A DNA stretch of 64,000 nt from Bagarius yarrelli (lineage: Eukaryota; Chordata; Actinopteri; Siluriformes; Sisoridae), in contig VCAZ01000149.1 in assembly GCA_005784505.1 (NCBI GenBank), positions 17,501 through 81,500 of the forward strand. Reading direction: 5' to 3'. A program made the position numbers and the translations under genes. Under the pieces are notes generated by a model. The model made no database searches, had not been told where the DNA came from, and worked only from the letters and a program-made list of their open reading frames with translations. Positions 1-13,285 of the stretch are shown here, piece after piece. Every line of letters starts with the position of its first letter. Position 1 is the stretch's first letter.

Positions 1-268
1 AAAACAGCAGTAAGAATAACTGAGTGTACTCGGCATAGCTGGAAAACTCTGGATTTAGCATGAAAAGGTGATTTTTGGATGGGTTCGTAGCCCCAACACC
101 TGAACTGTCTTCATTTAGACGTTTTTACTGCCTGCAGCGATATCAGACTGAGGGGATAGGGGGATGGGGGGTGTCTCAAGGATTTGAGACGCCATCCCAT
201 AAGCCATGTTCCAGCATCTTATACAACTGGATGTGTTTTATTCCTGTATGAGGCTCAGCAAAGCCATA

Positions 269-303
269 TGTGTGTGTGTGCGTGTGTGTGTGTGTGTGTG
301 TGT
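269..303. repeat. (TG)n microsatellite
   Basis: A TG dinucleotide run with one interruption. A (CA)n run at 452-487 and an (ATT)n run at 601-628 follow within 350 bases. Confidence 0.9.
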
Positions 304-450
304 TGAAACAGTAAGGACTGAGCCAACAAAAATGATCAGAAGTCAATTTCTGGAATTTCTGTATAATTGGAACCGTGTGTGGGGATCAGCGCTCACCTGA
401 TTCAGTAGCTGAAAACTTTCTGTTAACGGAAAATATGTCCGTTCTCAAAG

Positions 451-491
<41 letters not shown>

Positions 492-597
492 AAGTTTTAT
501 TAGTCTTAAGTTTCCTCTCCTGAAGTGTTCAAGCAGCTGCGTGAGAGTGGGACAGGTTCATTAGTGACATCTGAATTAATAATAATGATGTTTTTTG

Positions 598-628
<31 letters not shown>

Positions 629-1193
629 CGTTGTTGTTATAATATCGTAACCTTTTTATATATATATCATTAATAGAATAATACGGATTATTATTGCAGT
701 ATGAAATTAGTAAAGTACATAGGAATGAGCAGAATGCCTGCAGAATTCCAAATCAGGTTCAAAAAGACACAATTCCGCATATTAAAACATCTGATCTAAA
801 GCTATCAATCCAACTTCCAACTCATCGTCACCTCTCTAATATATGTTTACAGTTACAGCAACACCAAACAGAATAAAAAATGTATTAAATCCTTATTATT
901 AAAAGTGGTGTCTAAAATAAACAATTTTAGGCATAACATAGGTGTATGGATTAAATGACAGTGAATGTGATGTTGGGGCAGGCTAATGTCCCTTATCAAA
1001 TGTGTGGGGGGTCGATTGCCCTGTCCTCCGTGTCACTTGCACGACTGCTTTATATTTTAATATTGCTTCATATAATTAAATCAATGAGCAGTGGCTCCTG
1101 GCAGTGTATGTGTCCTCTGTCCAGTGGTTTGTCCAGTGGTTTGGCTCAACAAGAAGATGAAACCACCAAATCCTCTGATGATTAATATTTATA

Positions 1194-1229
<36 letters not shown>

Positions 1230-2408
1230 ATATGTGCTACATTAACGTATTTTGTGTGTGGATTTATGTCTATTATGTATGTGTGTGTATGTATGTTTAA
1301 ACACTACTTTGTGTGCGCTGATGATTTAGTGTTGTTCCATCAACTATTCATGAAGGTGCCATTGCTTAGCAACAGTAAAAACTTCCCCAAAACAGTTCAG
1401 TGCACTTCATTTCATTTCATTCCATTGTGTGGAACAGAGTGTGTGCAGGCATTGTGTGTGTGTGTGTGTGTGTGTGCGTGTGTGTGTGTATATACAGTAG
1501 AATCGGGAGTTAAATCCACCTGGGTTTAATACACAACTGACACAGAACTCATCACTTTGACATATTAACCTGCCTTTAATACACACTCTATTTATCTATA
1601 CTGACTCAGCGCACTCAATAGTGTATCTACACTAAGCAGGGAGCACAATGAAAGAAGTTTACGTTCTGCGTGTGTGTATATGTGTGTGTTACATAACGTT
1701 TCTTATGATAATCAGAGATTAGTAATGATATCTAATATTCTAATAATATTTCAATATACTATAAATAAATATATTTACACACACATTTGAATATATTTAC
1801 ACACACACAAACAGACACACATATACAGGACTTAAATTCAGTCCAGTTTTTCTTCTTTTATGAGAGATAACGGTCCCAGAGACACACAGGTAAGTATTAC
1901 AGGTGAGAAACACAAATTCTGTGTGTGTATGAACACACACGGTGTCCTCAAATGCTGACACGTTTAACACTTCCTTATACACACTTTACAACTTATACAA
2001 TAAACAGTCTGCCGATGTTAATCTATAAAAATAATAATTTTAAGTTTTATGTTTAGTTAGTACCACAAAACATAAACATATATTTACACACATATATTAG
2101 AATATATTTACGCACACACACACACACACACACACACCTCTAGCCCGCCTTTATAAAAAAAAACATTTCAGGTTGAATGGCATTTACATTTGGTGAAATG
2201 TGACCTTTTGTACATATATTTTGTAACATATCATTCAACACACACACACACACAGGGGCAGACATGCCTGGAGCAGGATGTCAGACGCTCTATTCCACAG
2301 GTTTAGAGAGAAAAGTGAGAAAAGCAGGTTGGACCTGATGAGCAGAGCGTCAGTCAAAGGTTCTGCATCAGTGTGATGTTTGTGTTAATCCTGTTTGTTT
2401 TATACACA

Positions 2409-2412
<4 letters not shown>

Positions 2413-2463
<51 letters not shown>
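2413..2463. repeat. (CA)n microsatellite, about 51 bp
   Basis: Uninterrupted CA dinucleotides in the gene-free left part of the window. Confidence 0.95.
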
Positions 2464-2464
<1 letters not shown>

Positions 2465-3152
2465 AATATACTACACACTCCATTAAAACAAATAAGTGAG
2501 CTGAGTAATTTAAAAAAAATTAAAAAATAAAAAATCTTTCATAAATCTTCCAGTTGTTCTGCTCATAACGTCAGTTGTCAGCAAGCAGCAGAATATGGAG
2601 GTCTGTAATGAGGCTGATGATTAGTCAGTTAATATGTGTTACGACTGGAAAACGAATTAATGATGCACCAGTCAGCACAGAGGAGATGCTATGAAGGTAA
2701 CCAAGGCAACGGCAGTGAGGTGGCGTGTGTGTGCACGTTCGACATGTCGTTACACACCGCAGACCTCCAACAGCGTCTCCACTTCATCCCTCATAATCCC
2801 TCTGTTCAGACCTTCAGTAAATTATGAGCTGATTCTCTAGGGGTGTAAGAGAACACACACACACAGCTTTTATCAGGACAGTGAGCTGTTTTGACAGTTT
2901 TGGATTCTCAGATCTGAAACATTTCTGCGGTCACTCAGTGGTCTGGCAGCTTTCATGTTTTATTCATCAGCTGTGTGGTGTGTGTGTTCCACCAATTCCA
3001 CTCAGAGTCCTGAAGTCTTCATGCGGAAGAAAGATCATTTGTTTACATTAGTGTGTGTATGATGTGTGTAAGAGATGTTCCACACTGTGTCTGAAAATGT
3101 AGTTCATATTCTGATTAAAACTGCAGCAGTCACACTTAGATTTATCAGAAAA

Positions 3153-3183
<31 letters not shown>

Positions 3184-3417
3184 GAATAAGATGTGCTCGG
3201 AGTGCAAAGCTTCTCAAGTTTACTTGATGTAGCTGAGGCGCGTATGGCTAACAGTTTCGCAGTTTATTGTCACAGTTATTGTCTTCAGAATTTAGGCCAC
3301 TCCCCCTGTTTGTGTATTGTTCTTTTGTTCTTTTATATGTTTATAAATACCAGTGTGTTATACTGAATCAGAGACAACCGACCGAAAAGTTAAGGGAGGA
3401 GTGTTATACACACACAC

Positions 3418-3461
<44 letters not shown>

Positions 3462-3687
3462 ATACACACACATAGTTAGCGCTCCGTGCTAAAGTGGGAT
3501 TGTGTAGTTTCGAAGGAAAAATTCAAGAGTCAGCGTTCCTTCATTAACACGGCGGTGAGACATCCGTCTCCTCTCTGGAGATATACACAGTGTTCCTCAG
3601 AGTGTGTTTGAGCTTTTATTGGACAGAACAATTACAGCTAGTGAGAGTGTGAAGTTTATACACTCAGGGATTAACTTAAAACTCACG

Positions 3688-3688
<1 letters not shown>

Positions 3689-3744
<56 letters not shown>

Positions 3745-3747
3745 TGG
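3689..3747. repeat. (TG)n microsatellite, about 59 bp
   Basis: TG dinucleotides with a single TA step near the right end. A 40-bp CA run lies 230 bp to the left (3,421-3,460). Confidence 0.95.
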
Positions 3748-4559
3748 CTGTCACATTCAGTTTGATTGATGGATAATGAAGGAGCACACAGAGGTGAAGC
3801 ATTTGACCCAGATGTTGTATAACAATTGCATTTGTTATCCAGACGTGTGCTCGCTGTGGGATTTCAGATAAATATACATGAGAGGTTCAGGTGGATCTGT
3901 GTAGCCAATTTACACCCGAAGATGAGGCAGAGATCTCTAACGAGTCGGAGCGTTTAACGAGCCGCTGCGTTTGTCACTTCTAGCTTAGGCTCAAATCCCT
4001 CCGTCTGTCCCTGCTACAAGAATGAGAAATATTCCATCTTCAGCTTTCAGTTGAAGGATCCACACCACCATCCTCTTACACCGCTTTATGCTTGACTTAT
4101 ATACCACACACACACACACATACACACACCGACACACACTTCTAATGAATTTTTACTGTTACATCATCATGACTTTTAAACAATGATGTGCTCCTCACTG
4201 TGTAAACATCAGAGTCCTTGTAAATTCACTCATGAGGAAAAGAGATCCATGATATGATGTGTTCATTTACCCGCAGGGGTAAAATGACAGAGATGAAGAT
4301 CAAGTGTTTCAGTGGTTTCACGCTTTATTTCTTTCAGTGTGACTAATAGAACAGATAAAATCACAGCTTTCTGCAGATGTTCACCTTTTACAGAAATATT
4401 AAGAAAACTTTGATGAGGAAACATATTATTTAATTCATTATTATATCAAAAATTCTTGTCTGGGTGTTTAACAAACAACAAACCAATAACACCCAAAACA
4501 AAGCTTCTGTGGATTTACAGTAGTTTAGAGTTACAGTAGTATGGAAAAATGGTGTAGTG

Positions 4560-5292
4560 TTGGAGTAGTTTAGCATCATCACTATAGTATAGGGTTTAGG
4601 GTACTGTAATGTTGGGTCAGGGTATTATATAGTTAGAGAGGGTTAGGGTTAAAGAGATTAGAGTTAGGTTAAGAGGTTAGGGTACTGTAGTGTAGGGTTA
4701 GGGTAGTGTATAGTTAGAGAGGGTTAAGAGAAGTTAGGGTTTAGTTAAGAGGTTAGGGTATTGTAGTGTAGGTTTAGGGTAGTATATAGGTAGAGAGGGG
4801 TTAGGGTTAGATAGGTTAGGGTTTGGTTAAGAAGTTAGGGTACTGTAGTGTAGGGTTAGGGTAGTATATAGTTAGAGAGGGTTAGGGTTAGAGAAGTTAG
4901 GGTTTGGTTAAGAGTTTAGGGTACTGTAGTGTAGGGTTAGGGTAGTATATAGTTAGAGAGGGTTAGGGTTAAAGAGGTTAGGGTACTGTAGTGTAGGTTT
5001 AGGGTAGTATATAGGTAGAGAGGGTTAGAAAAGCTAGGGTTTGGTTAATAGGTTAGGGTACTGTAGTGTAGGTTAAGGGTAGTATATAGGTGGAGAGGGT
5101 TAGGGTTAGAGAGGTTAGGGTTTGGTTAAGAAGTTAGGGTTAGATTAAGAGGTTAGGGTACTGTAGTGTAGAGTTAGGATAGTATATAGTTAGAGAGGGT
5201 TGAGGTTAAGTTAAGAGGTTAGGGTACTATAGTGTAGGGTTAGGGTGTATATAGTTAGGGTTAGGATTGGGGTTAGGGTACTGTAGTGTAGG
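4560..5292. repeat. Minisatellite, ~60-100 bp unit full of TTAGGG-like words
   Basis: About nine diverged copies of a unit, usually near 80 bp. Each copy contains the words GTTAGAGAGGGTTAGGG, GGTTAGGGTACTGTAG and TAGGGTAGTATATA in the same order. Copies vary by small indels, mostly loss or gain of TTAGGG or TTAAGAGG blocks. The G-rich strand is the plus strand throughout. It is not a simple telomeric hexamer array, because the TTAGGG words sit inside a longer unit. Confidence 0.9.
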
Positions 5293-5948
5293 ACGCTTCA
5301 GCATCTTCACTTCACACTGAACTCATCACTGCATAATACAGTGTTAATAATAATAATAATAATAATAAGAGTAGTAGTAATAGTATTAACAAATGGCCAT
5401 GGCAAATAGGTGTGTATGTCAGCGTATGTGAGGCGTGTGTTTGTGACAGCGTGTGAGTCGGCGTGCTGGTGTGTTGTGGTTCTCGCTACTTTTTGGCATG
5501 TTATTAATAAATCAGTGTGGTGGATTGTGGGTGAGACTGCGGTTAGCGTGTGCAGTTATTATTCTAGCTGAAGGACAATAAGGTGTGTTCCTTGGACCGG
5601 CTCAGGGAGGTTACTCTCTTTTTGTGTTGAAGGAAGATCTACACAAATAAAGCGGAATTGTGTGGAATAATTTACAGCGGAAATGCACAAAGCTCTTTTC
5701 TTTCCCTTTGTTCTCATCTGCTTTTCTGCTCATCTGTTTGATTGGCGGCTGTAAACGTCTCAATTGATATGTGTGTGTGTGTGATGAACTTCATCATGGA
5801 GACGGGAGGAGAACACACTTTGAATTGCGGCACCTTGGGAAATTACACACGCAGATCCGTGAACAGGAAGGAAGTATGTTGGAAAAGGAGCGTCTCAGGG
5901 GTAATTTAAAGACCAGGTTATCTTGTTTTCTCTAATCTAAAGGGAAAA

Positions 5949-5949
<1 letters not shown>

Positions 5950-5984
<35 letters not shown>
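5950..5984. repeat. (GT)n microsatellite
   Basis: Uninterrupted GT dinucleotides. Confidence 0.9.
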
Positions 5985-5986
<2 letters not shown>

Positions 5987-6654
5987 AACCTGTTTTTCTG
6001 CACAAAGCTACACTCCACACATATATAATAAAGTTCACACTCACACACACACTCTGAGTGCAGGGTCATGACCTCAGACTGCAATCTTTTGAGACAAACA
6101 GAAATGAGGTGGAGAAAGCCAGTGCTGTGTTTTAATAATACAAAGAATCCTGAGCTCCAATTGGCTGTGAGCTCAGCAGATATTAACTCATCTCCTACAC
6201 AAATGCAGTAATGATGCTGATACACACCCACAAACTGGAACATGAGAAGAAAACTTCAGAGCTATTCTACAGAGAGAGTTGTGCTCTAGATTCATACCCT
6301 ATAATAAGAACCTACCGATTTGCCGAATTTGACATTAAAGTAGCTTGAAGAGTCATTAAGGGATTTAGGTCTCATCCCATCGCATTTTCTGTCTTGATGT
6401 TGGTTGGAACACATCTCATTAGTGTCTCTGTAAATAAACTATAGTCTAAGATTTTAGGTGCTGTCAATAAACTAAACTTCAGTATCTTTAACATTTTTTG
6501 GATACCAATTGAATGTTAAAGGATTTATGAGTCAGGATTAACTCCAGACTGCACAAAAGCTGATTTGATTCAGGCAGAGGATACACCAGGGTCAAAGGTC
6601 AACACAGGGTACTACCCAGCGTCAAGGATAGAGAACTGTATTTAGCAAGCTAAC

Positions 6655-6735
6655 ACTGCACTGCCACTGCTGGGCCCCTGAGCAAGGCCCTCAACTCTGG
6701 ACCACTCTGGAATATAAATAGCAGTAAATGAAGTC
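6655..6735 (+). mobile_element. SINE-like fragment (internal part)
   Basis: The words CACTGCTGGGCCCCTGAGCA and AGGCCCTCAACT match the segment downstream of the tRNA-like head in the fuller SINE copies at 13,871 and 44,079. Head and tail are missing or too diverged to place. Confidence 0.5.
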
Positions 6736-7097
6736 CCACTGTTGCTGTCAGTGTAAAGTGTAACTTAAACAGTAAATTTGTCAACAGTTTGTTGTCTCAC
6801 AAGAAAATGTTCAGGTTTAAAGCTCAACATACTCTGCAGTCTCACGGTGTGTATGTGTGTGTGCGTGTTGTTTGCCGGAGGACAGTAGTGTTAGAGATCA
6901 TTACTGATGCTCTGATGTGGGATTTTACTGCCTTTTGCATTCCCATATGTTGCACACAGCCAATCAGAAGGCTGAGATGTGATTCGAGTCTGATTTTGAA
7001 ACTGTAACACATGCGGATGTCGTTACAGAGCTGTAATGATGGAACTTGTCGAGACTTGGCCTGAAATCACTCGGCTTTGTGTGAGTCCTGCATGAGC

Positions 7098-7100
<3 letters not shown>

Positions 7101-7180
<80 letters not shown>
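7101..7180. repeat. (TC)n microsatellite, about 80 bp
   Basis: A long pyrimidine run with two TCTG interruptions. The plus strand is pure pyrimidine over long stretches, so the tract has mirror symmetry. Confidence 0.95.
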
Positions 7181-7181
<1 letters not shown>

Positions 7182-7902
7182 ATTTACCTGATGAGCTGTA
7201 CATGCTGACAAATGTGTGTGTGTGTGTATGTGTGTGTGTGGCAGCATGACATGAGCAAATTGACTGTGTTTGTGCAGTTGAATGGGTGTTTTCGCATAGT
7301 TCTGTGTCTTTTCTTTTGTCTCGTCCATTCAAAGAACAAACAGGAACTAAAAGCATGTCCGTTCGACTAGAAAGAAGGAGAAAAGAGTTTGGGAAAGCCG
7401 TAGCCTTTAGACTGACAGCCATTTAGACTTTCTTTTCCACATTAGCCATTATGATCTTATTTAAAGTTCTGCATGAAAGACTCTGTTGAGACACAGGTTA
7501 TTACTCGCCAGACTCACCTTAGACCCAGTGCACTTAGGTGAGACACACATAGAACCGAACACAACTACTCATAGAAGAACCTCTTTTGAGATCACTCCGG
7601 ATTCCAGATATCTTGTAATGAGGGGTTCCACTGGGCTTCGTCTTGAAGTACCCTGATAAAAGCCCCTGATCGGCACTTTACACCTCCTTCATGACCCCAG
7701 GACATGGTAGATAAAGAGTACATTAAACTGCTCCAATCCCAGCCCCAATTTTTTCTAATAACAGAACCCTTGAACCCTGAACCACACAGGACTCAAACAC
7801 CAAACCATGAATCCACTTCAACACAAACATGTGATGTCCTTTATCTTTTTAGTTTAAAGATACGATTCTGAATACATGTTTAATTTTATCGTCAGTACTA
7901 TA

Positions 7903-8115
7903 TTCAATTCAGTTCAATTAATTTTTTTTCTATAGCACTTTTGATAATAGACATTTTCGCAAAGCAGTATTCAAATTTTTTAAATTACAAAACTGTCTGT
8001 GGCAAAGGTGACATAGGAAAAACTCCCTGACATGATGTTGAGAAAAACATAATGTTGGAACATCCTTAAGTTGGAATCAGACTCATGGGGAAACCATTCT
8101 CATCTGGATGACAGT
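7903..8115 (+). mobile_element. Dispersed fish repeat fragment
   Basis: The run contains TATAGCACTTTT, CAAAGCAGTATTCAAA, GGAAAAACTCCCTGA and CATCTGGATGACAGTG. These resemble a repeat that is very common in teleost genomes; I recognise it from general knowledge of fish sequence and cannot name the family. A shorter relative is at 39,213-39,310 in larp1 intron 1, with TATAGAGCTTTTAACAAAGC and CAAAGCAGTTTTACAGAA. Confidence 0.5.
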
Positions 8116-9417
8116 GAAGTGTGTATTTATTATTAATGTCCTGTACAGATACATCTGTAGCCAAACAGGATGTGTATACAATACAATAATATAAACTAAA
8201 AACTCAGTAAATAAAATGAGTGATGTGCCCGTTACTGCCTCAGGTCATATCCTCAGCAACATAATCAGTTTTGTGTCTGATTCCAAACTCAGTATTAATA
8301 AATAGTTAATTATATTTACACAGATAACACACACACACACACACACAAAAAACACACACAACTGTTTTAATTTTACACAAACCAGTTCATAGTTAAAGAC
8401 TAAAAGAGAGTTTAATACATTAAATCGTTTGGCTGCAGTTGCGCTCCGTCGACCCGCGGTGGATTCCGGCTTGGGTCGTTTGTGGTCCCACCTCTCTCTT
8501 TATCTCCCTTAATTCATCCCTCTGTCCTATCAATGAAGGCCAAAAATGCCCCCAAAAATATCTTTAAAAAACATTGAATTGTCTGTTAAATGTAAACAGA
8601 TAAATGTATTCTACCTGAGAAAATGTTAACAATGTAAAATTGAAAGTGTGTGTGGTGTGTGTGTGTGTTTCCCAGACTGAAAGCTGTAAAGTGCAGAACT
8701 GTTAGTCACACTCATTTTCCACGCTCACTCAACACCCTAAACACTCTTCAGTCGGAGGAGCAGCCAAGCGTGACGTTCTCCAAACCCACGCCTTAACTCA
8801 ACAGAATAAAACGCCAAACTCGTTTTCAAACGCATTTAGCGTGATACTTCAACCTCGACAAAGCGTGATGAATGTAGTGTGTCCACAGAGGCTGAGTGTG
8901 CGTGTCGAGTCAGGATCGCTAATTAATTACACCCCTGTGTTCTTTGTGACACTGGGTGGGTCGATGTGTGTGTGTGTGTTTAGTGACTATGAAAGGTTTG
9001 AGAAAGACCTGGCATTGACGTTCAGCCACAACAGGTTTTAGAGACTTTTGTTGTTTGACACCCAGTTGAAACTGTTCACTTGGTTTGTTTCACTCTGCGA
9101 GAGCCAGTTTACAGTCACAAAATGCGAGACAGAAATCAAGACAAAGAAGAAATTAAATCACCCAAAAGCAATTCTAACAATGATTTTTATAACAGTCACT
9201 GAGGAATAATATAATAATTATTTCCTTGTGAAAAAAAAAAGGTTTTAAAGTTTTTCCATGTTAAAAAACACCAATAACTGAACTAAAGTTGCAGAAAGAT
9301 TATAATCACTGATAAATTCTGATGACATAATATCAAGTTCACATTAAAAACCCTACAAATAAATGATTATTTTCCGCATTTCCTCACTTGCTTGTCACTT
9401 TTCTTCACCTGTAGATG

Positions 9418-10016
9418 TTTATAACTCTGCCTTTCTTATGGTTTCTCTCACAGTCTGGTTCCTCTCACAGCCTGGTTTCTCTCGCAGGCTGGTTCCTCCT
9501 GCAGTTTGGTCCTCTCGCAGTCTGGTTCCTGTTACACTCCGGTTCCTCTCGCAGTCTAGTTTCTCTCACAGTCTGGTTCCTCTCGCAGTCTAGTTTCTCT
9601 CACAGTCTGGTTCCTCTCGCAGTCTGGTTCCTCTAGCAGTCTGGTTCCTCTCGCAGTCTGGTTCCTCTAGCAGTCTGGTTCCTCTCGCAGTCTGGTTTCT
9701 CTCACAGTCTGGTTCCTCTCGCAGTCTGGTTCCTCTAGCAGTCTGGTTCCTCTCGCAGTCTGGTTCCTCTCGCAGTCTGGTTCCTTTTACACTTTGGTTC
9801 CTCTCACAGTCCAGTTCCTATCGCATTCGGGTTTCTCTCAAACTCTGGTTCCTCTCCCACTCTGGTTCTTCTCCCACTCTGGTTCCTTTCACTCTCTGCT
9901 TCCTTAAGCAGGATGGTTCCTCTTACAGTGTGTTTCCTCTCGCAGGATGGTTCCTTATATAGTCTGGTTCCTCTCGAAGTCTGGTTCCCTTTCACATTTC
10001 GGTTCCTCTAGGAGTC
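9418..10016. repeat. Minisatellite, 17-bp unit (TCTGGTTCCTCTCGCAG)
   Basis: About 35 tandem copies of a 17-bp unit, with variants such as CTCACAG, CTAGCAG and TTACACT at the 3' part of the unit. The central copies, 9,580-9,790, are the most alike and the edges the most diverged, as expected for an array that expands from its centre. Open frames across it on both strands are repeat translations, not genes. Confidence 0.95.
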
Positions 10017-10171
10017 TGGAGGACATGAGAATGAGTGTGATGTGTACAAGACAGGGAGATTGGGCAAGTGAAGAAGCCCACCTGTTAATGTGTTCAATTA
10101 ATGAGTGTGTGTGTGTGTGTGATTTTATAAAGTTCCACCATACACATACTTACAAACTCCCTACTTTTTCA

Positions 10172-10278
10172 GAGTAAACATTTGTAGAACACACTACTGC
10201 TGTAATAACACGCACACACACACATCTGTAAAACACTACCTCTGTAACAACACACATTTGTATTACACACCTCTGCTG

Positions 10279-10312
<34 letters not shown>

Positions 10313-10400
10313 TCTGTACAACATTCTTTTTGTAACAACACACACATTTGTATAACAGGCCTCTGCTGTAATAACACACACACACATCTGTACAACACAC
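10172..10400. repeat. Short tandem array, ~60-bp unit with embedded (CA)n
   Basis: Four copies of a unit that combines a CTGCTGTAATAACAC-type word, a CA run and a CATCTGTACAACA or CATTTGTATAACA word. The CA run within the unit varies in length, and the longest is at 10,284-10,312. Confidence 0.8.
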
Positions 10401-11138
10401 TACTTCTAATATTGCTTCTACAGTAAATCCTGGAGCTGCGCTGATCCGATACTAACAATCAGAATTAGCCGAATTCTGGATCAGTTATTATAGGAGTTGA
10501 GGTAGTAAAATCTCATCTGATACCGGATCCAATCCAATTTTGTATTTGAATTATGTAAAGCATTTAAACATGTTTTGGCAGACTGACAAACACAACAAAA
10601 ACTGAGAATGCCTTATCTACAAAGCCACTTACCCAAAGACAATAACATACAGTAGCTGATGCATTTCCACAGTATGCGGTCCAGGCAGCAAACTCAGCTT
10701 AACTGTTTAAATGATGCTATCGGATCAGTACTGGTACTGGCAGATAGTTTAGTTCATGATATCAGTATCGACAAACAAACAAACAAATAAATGAATAAAT
10801 AAATAATCATATGTGATTGTCTCTATGGATTTTATTCAAATAAACTAAGCAACAGTTTTACAGTGTATTTCAGAGTCCGGACACATTTTTATGAATAACG
10901 GCATATTAGTATAACGTTAATCCGAACAGTAACTCATCCATTCACAAACATTTATTAATCAGCACATAACCAGATATACAAATGGGTTGTGTGTTTTAGG
11001 TGTGTGTGTATGTGTGTGTTTGTGTGTATGTGTGCGTGTTAATCCTGTACAAGGCCACAGGGCTGTAATTAAATCATTTATGTAATTAGAGCTTCTAGCA
11101 TCCACACACACACACACATCCTCTCAACAAGGATTAAC

Positions 11139-11172
<34 letters not shown>

Positions 11173-11399
11173 CGGGTGTGTAAGTGTGTGTGTTCGGGTG
11201 TGTAAGTGTGTGTGTGTATGTGTGCGTGTGTTTTTGAGTGTGTGATAGCTCCAGGTCACTAACCTGTCTGATTGATAAAAATGTTTTATTTACACTCAAC
11301 ATGTTTTACAGAAAGTTTCTGTTTCTGGAGGTTAAAAGTTTTTGTCTGTTTCTGCTGTGTCCTCAAATCTGTTCTAACATGTCTCTTTCTCACTATATC

Positions 11400-11580
11400 C
11401 TCTCTCTCTCTCTCAGTGTGTGTGTGCATATAGCTCTCTCTTACTCGCTCTATATCTTTCTCAGTGTGTGCATGTATCTCTCTTTCACTCTCTCTATATC
11501 TCTCTCAGTGTGTGTGCATATATCTCTCTTTTTTCTCTCAGTGTGTGTCTCTCTCTCTCTCTCTCTCTCTTTATCTCTTT
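11400..11580. repeat. CT-rich imperfect repeat with TGTGTG inserts
   Basis: Four blocks of CTCTCTC-type sequence separated by CAGTGTGTGTG words. A matching GA-rich block is at 12,018-12,110. Confidence 0.8.
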
Positions 11581-12294
11581 CTCTCTTTTTTTTCTGAGAT
11601 TTTAAATTTAAAGGTTGCTTTATTAGCATGACAGATATGAACATTTGCATTGCCAAAGCACGGGTACAGGGAAACAGAGAGAAAATTACAGATAGAAAGA
11701 TAAACATGGTATTTATAAAAAAGAAATAAAATAAAAGAACAAACATCAAAAGTATCTTTAATACTTGTGTGTATGTGTGTGCATAAAGCAGTATGTGTGT
11801 GTGTCCCTCAGTTCTTTTTTCTCTCTCACTCTCTCTGTTGCTGTTAATGTTTCTGTCTATCTCTCTCTCATGACTGGAGGAAATCCACAGAAATGCAGTA
11901 TCAGAGCTTAGAAAACCGTTCATATGCTTATGATAGTAATGAAGCTTATTACGCATCACTGACAGGACAACAAACAACATTCATCCACTAATAAAAGAAA
12001 GAAAAAAAAGAAAGAGAGATGGGGAGAGAGAGAGAGAGAGAGAGAGAGAAACAGACAGACAGACAGACAGAGAGAAACAAAAAGAAGAGAGAAACAGACA
12101 GACAGAGAGAAGACATTTAAGAGTGACTGAAACTAAAATGGCAGTGTCACCCATCAAACACACACAATTTAAATCATTTTATAATGTCTGTCTATCTGTC
12201 TATCTGTCTGTCTGTCTCTCTCTCTCCTTGGAAGTAATTTTACTATAAACTCAGTAAATTGTCATTTTGACTGACACTTTAAAATACCCTCTAA

Positions 12295-12297
<3 letters not shown>

Positions 12298-12346
<49 letters not shown>
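12298..12346. repeat. (TG)n microsatellite, about 49 bp
   Basis: Uninterrupted TG dinucleotides. Two shorter CA runs follow at about 12,451-12,472 and 12,510-12,531. Confidence 0.95.
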
Positions 12347-12348
<2 letters not shown>

Positions 12349-12877
12349 AGTGCGTACTCTGTGATTTAGGGTCAGTAAGGTTAGGACGAGTGCATTAGGG
12401 CCCCTTGGTGTAGTGAAATGATGAAGTGCACACTGTCTGAGGGAGCTTTTAATAACACACACACACACACACAAGCCTATAACTATCAGAGTTGTGTCAA
12501 AGCTGTTATACACACACACACACACACACACCGATAGCTATCAGAGTTGTGTCTTTAAAGAAGTTCCGCCCACAATCACAGGTACAGGATGCATAAATAT
12601 TGGCACTCTGGTTTATAACATCAGTTATTAAATGCAGGTGTGTATAAACATGTCACAGGAACACACACACTACCTCACACTCTATGTTAGTAGAATTCTC
12701 TCATTAGACTTTTGAAACTAGAGAGTAAGAAGGAAAAAGTGAAAACAGTGACATTTAGAACACAGCCGAAAGACTTCACTTTAATCAAATCTGTTCATAA
12801 AGACAGAAAACCAGCCGGACTTCAACTCCATCATCTGCTCAGTCTGGGATGGGTGTTTACATGAGATTTGCAGCTGA

Positions 12878-12880
<3 letters not shown>

Positions 12881-12959
<79 letters not shown>
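12881..12959. repeat. Compound (GT)n(GA)n microsatellite
   Basis: About 31 bp of GT joined without a spacer to about 47 bp of GA. The first half is alternating purine-pyrimidine and the second half is a homopurine mirror repeat. Confidence 0.95.
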
Positions 12960-12962
<3 letters not shown>

Positions 12963-13065
12963 CTTGATCTGGACAGTGTCTCTCAAGAAGGAACACACTC
13001 ATCAAAGTGACGCATATTCACATTTACAATCCTTATTAGGCCTAGATCAAAGCAGAACAGCACAT

Positions 13066-13068
<3 letters not shown>

Positions 13069-13107
<39 letters not shown>
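13069..13107. repeat. (AC)n microsatellite; (GT)n follows at 13,244-13,283
   Basis: Two long dinucleotide runs of opposite strand sense lie 137 bp apart. Confidence 0.9.
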
Positions 13108-13109
<2 letters not shown>

Positions 13110-13242
13110 GGGGAAATATCTCTAAAAGTCACCCTAAAAAATGTAAACTAATAACTAGGTTACAATCGTGTGCTTGTAATGCTACTAGACACACACACAC
13201 CCACACACTTTACCTACCTATTAAAAAAGCTTGCACAGGCTG

Positions 13243-13285
<43 letters not shown>

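Noticed and set aside
4560..5292. True telomere or chromosome end
   Set aside because: TTAGGG words are embedded in a longer diverged unit, and unique sequence and genes follow on the right.
11450..11980. A 176-codon minus-strand frame
   Set aside because: It consists mainly of translated GA/CT and CA repeats with no family resemblance.
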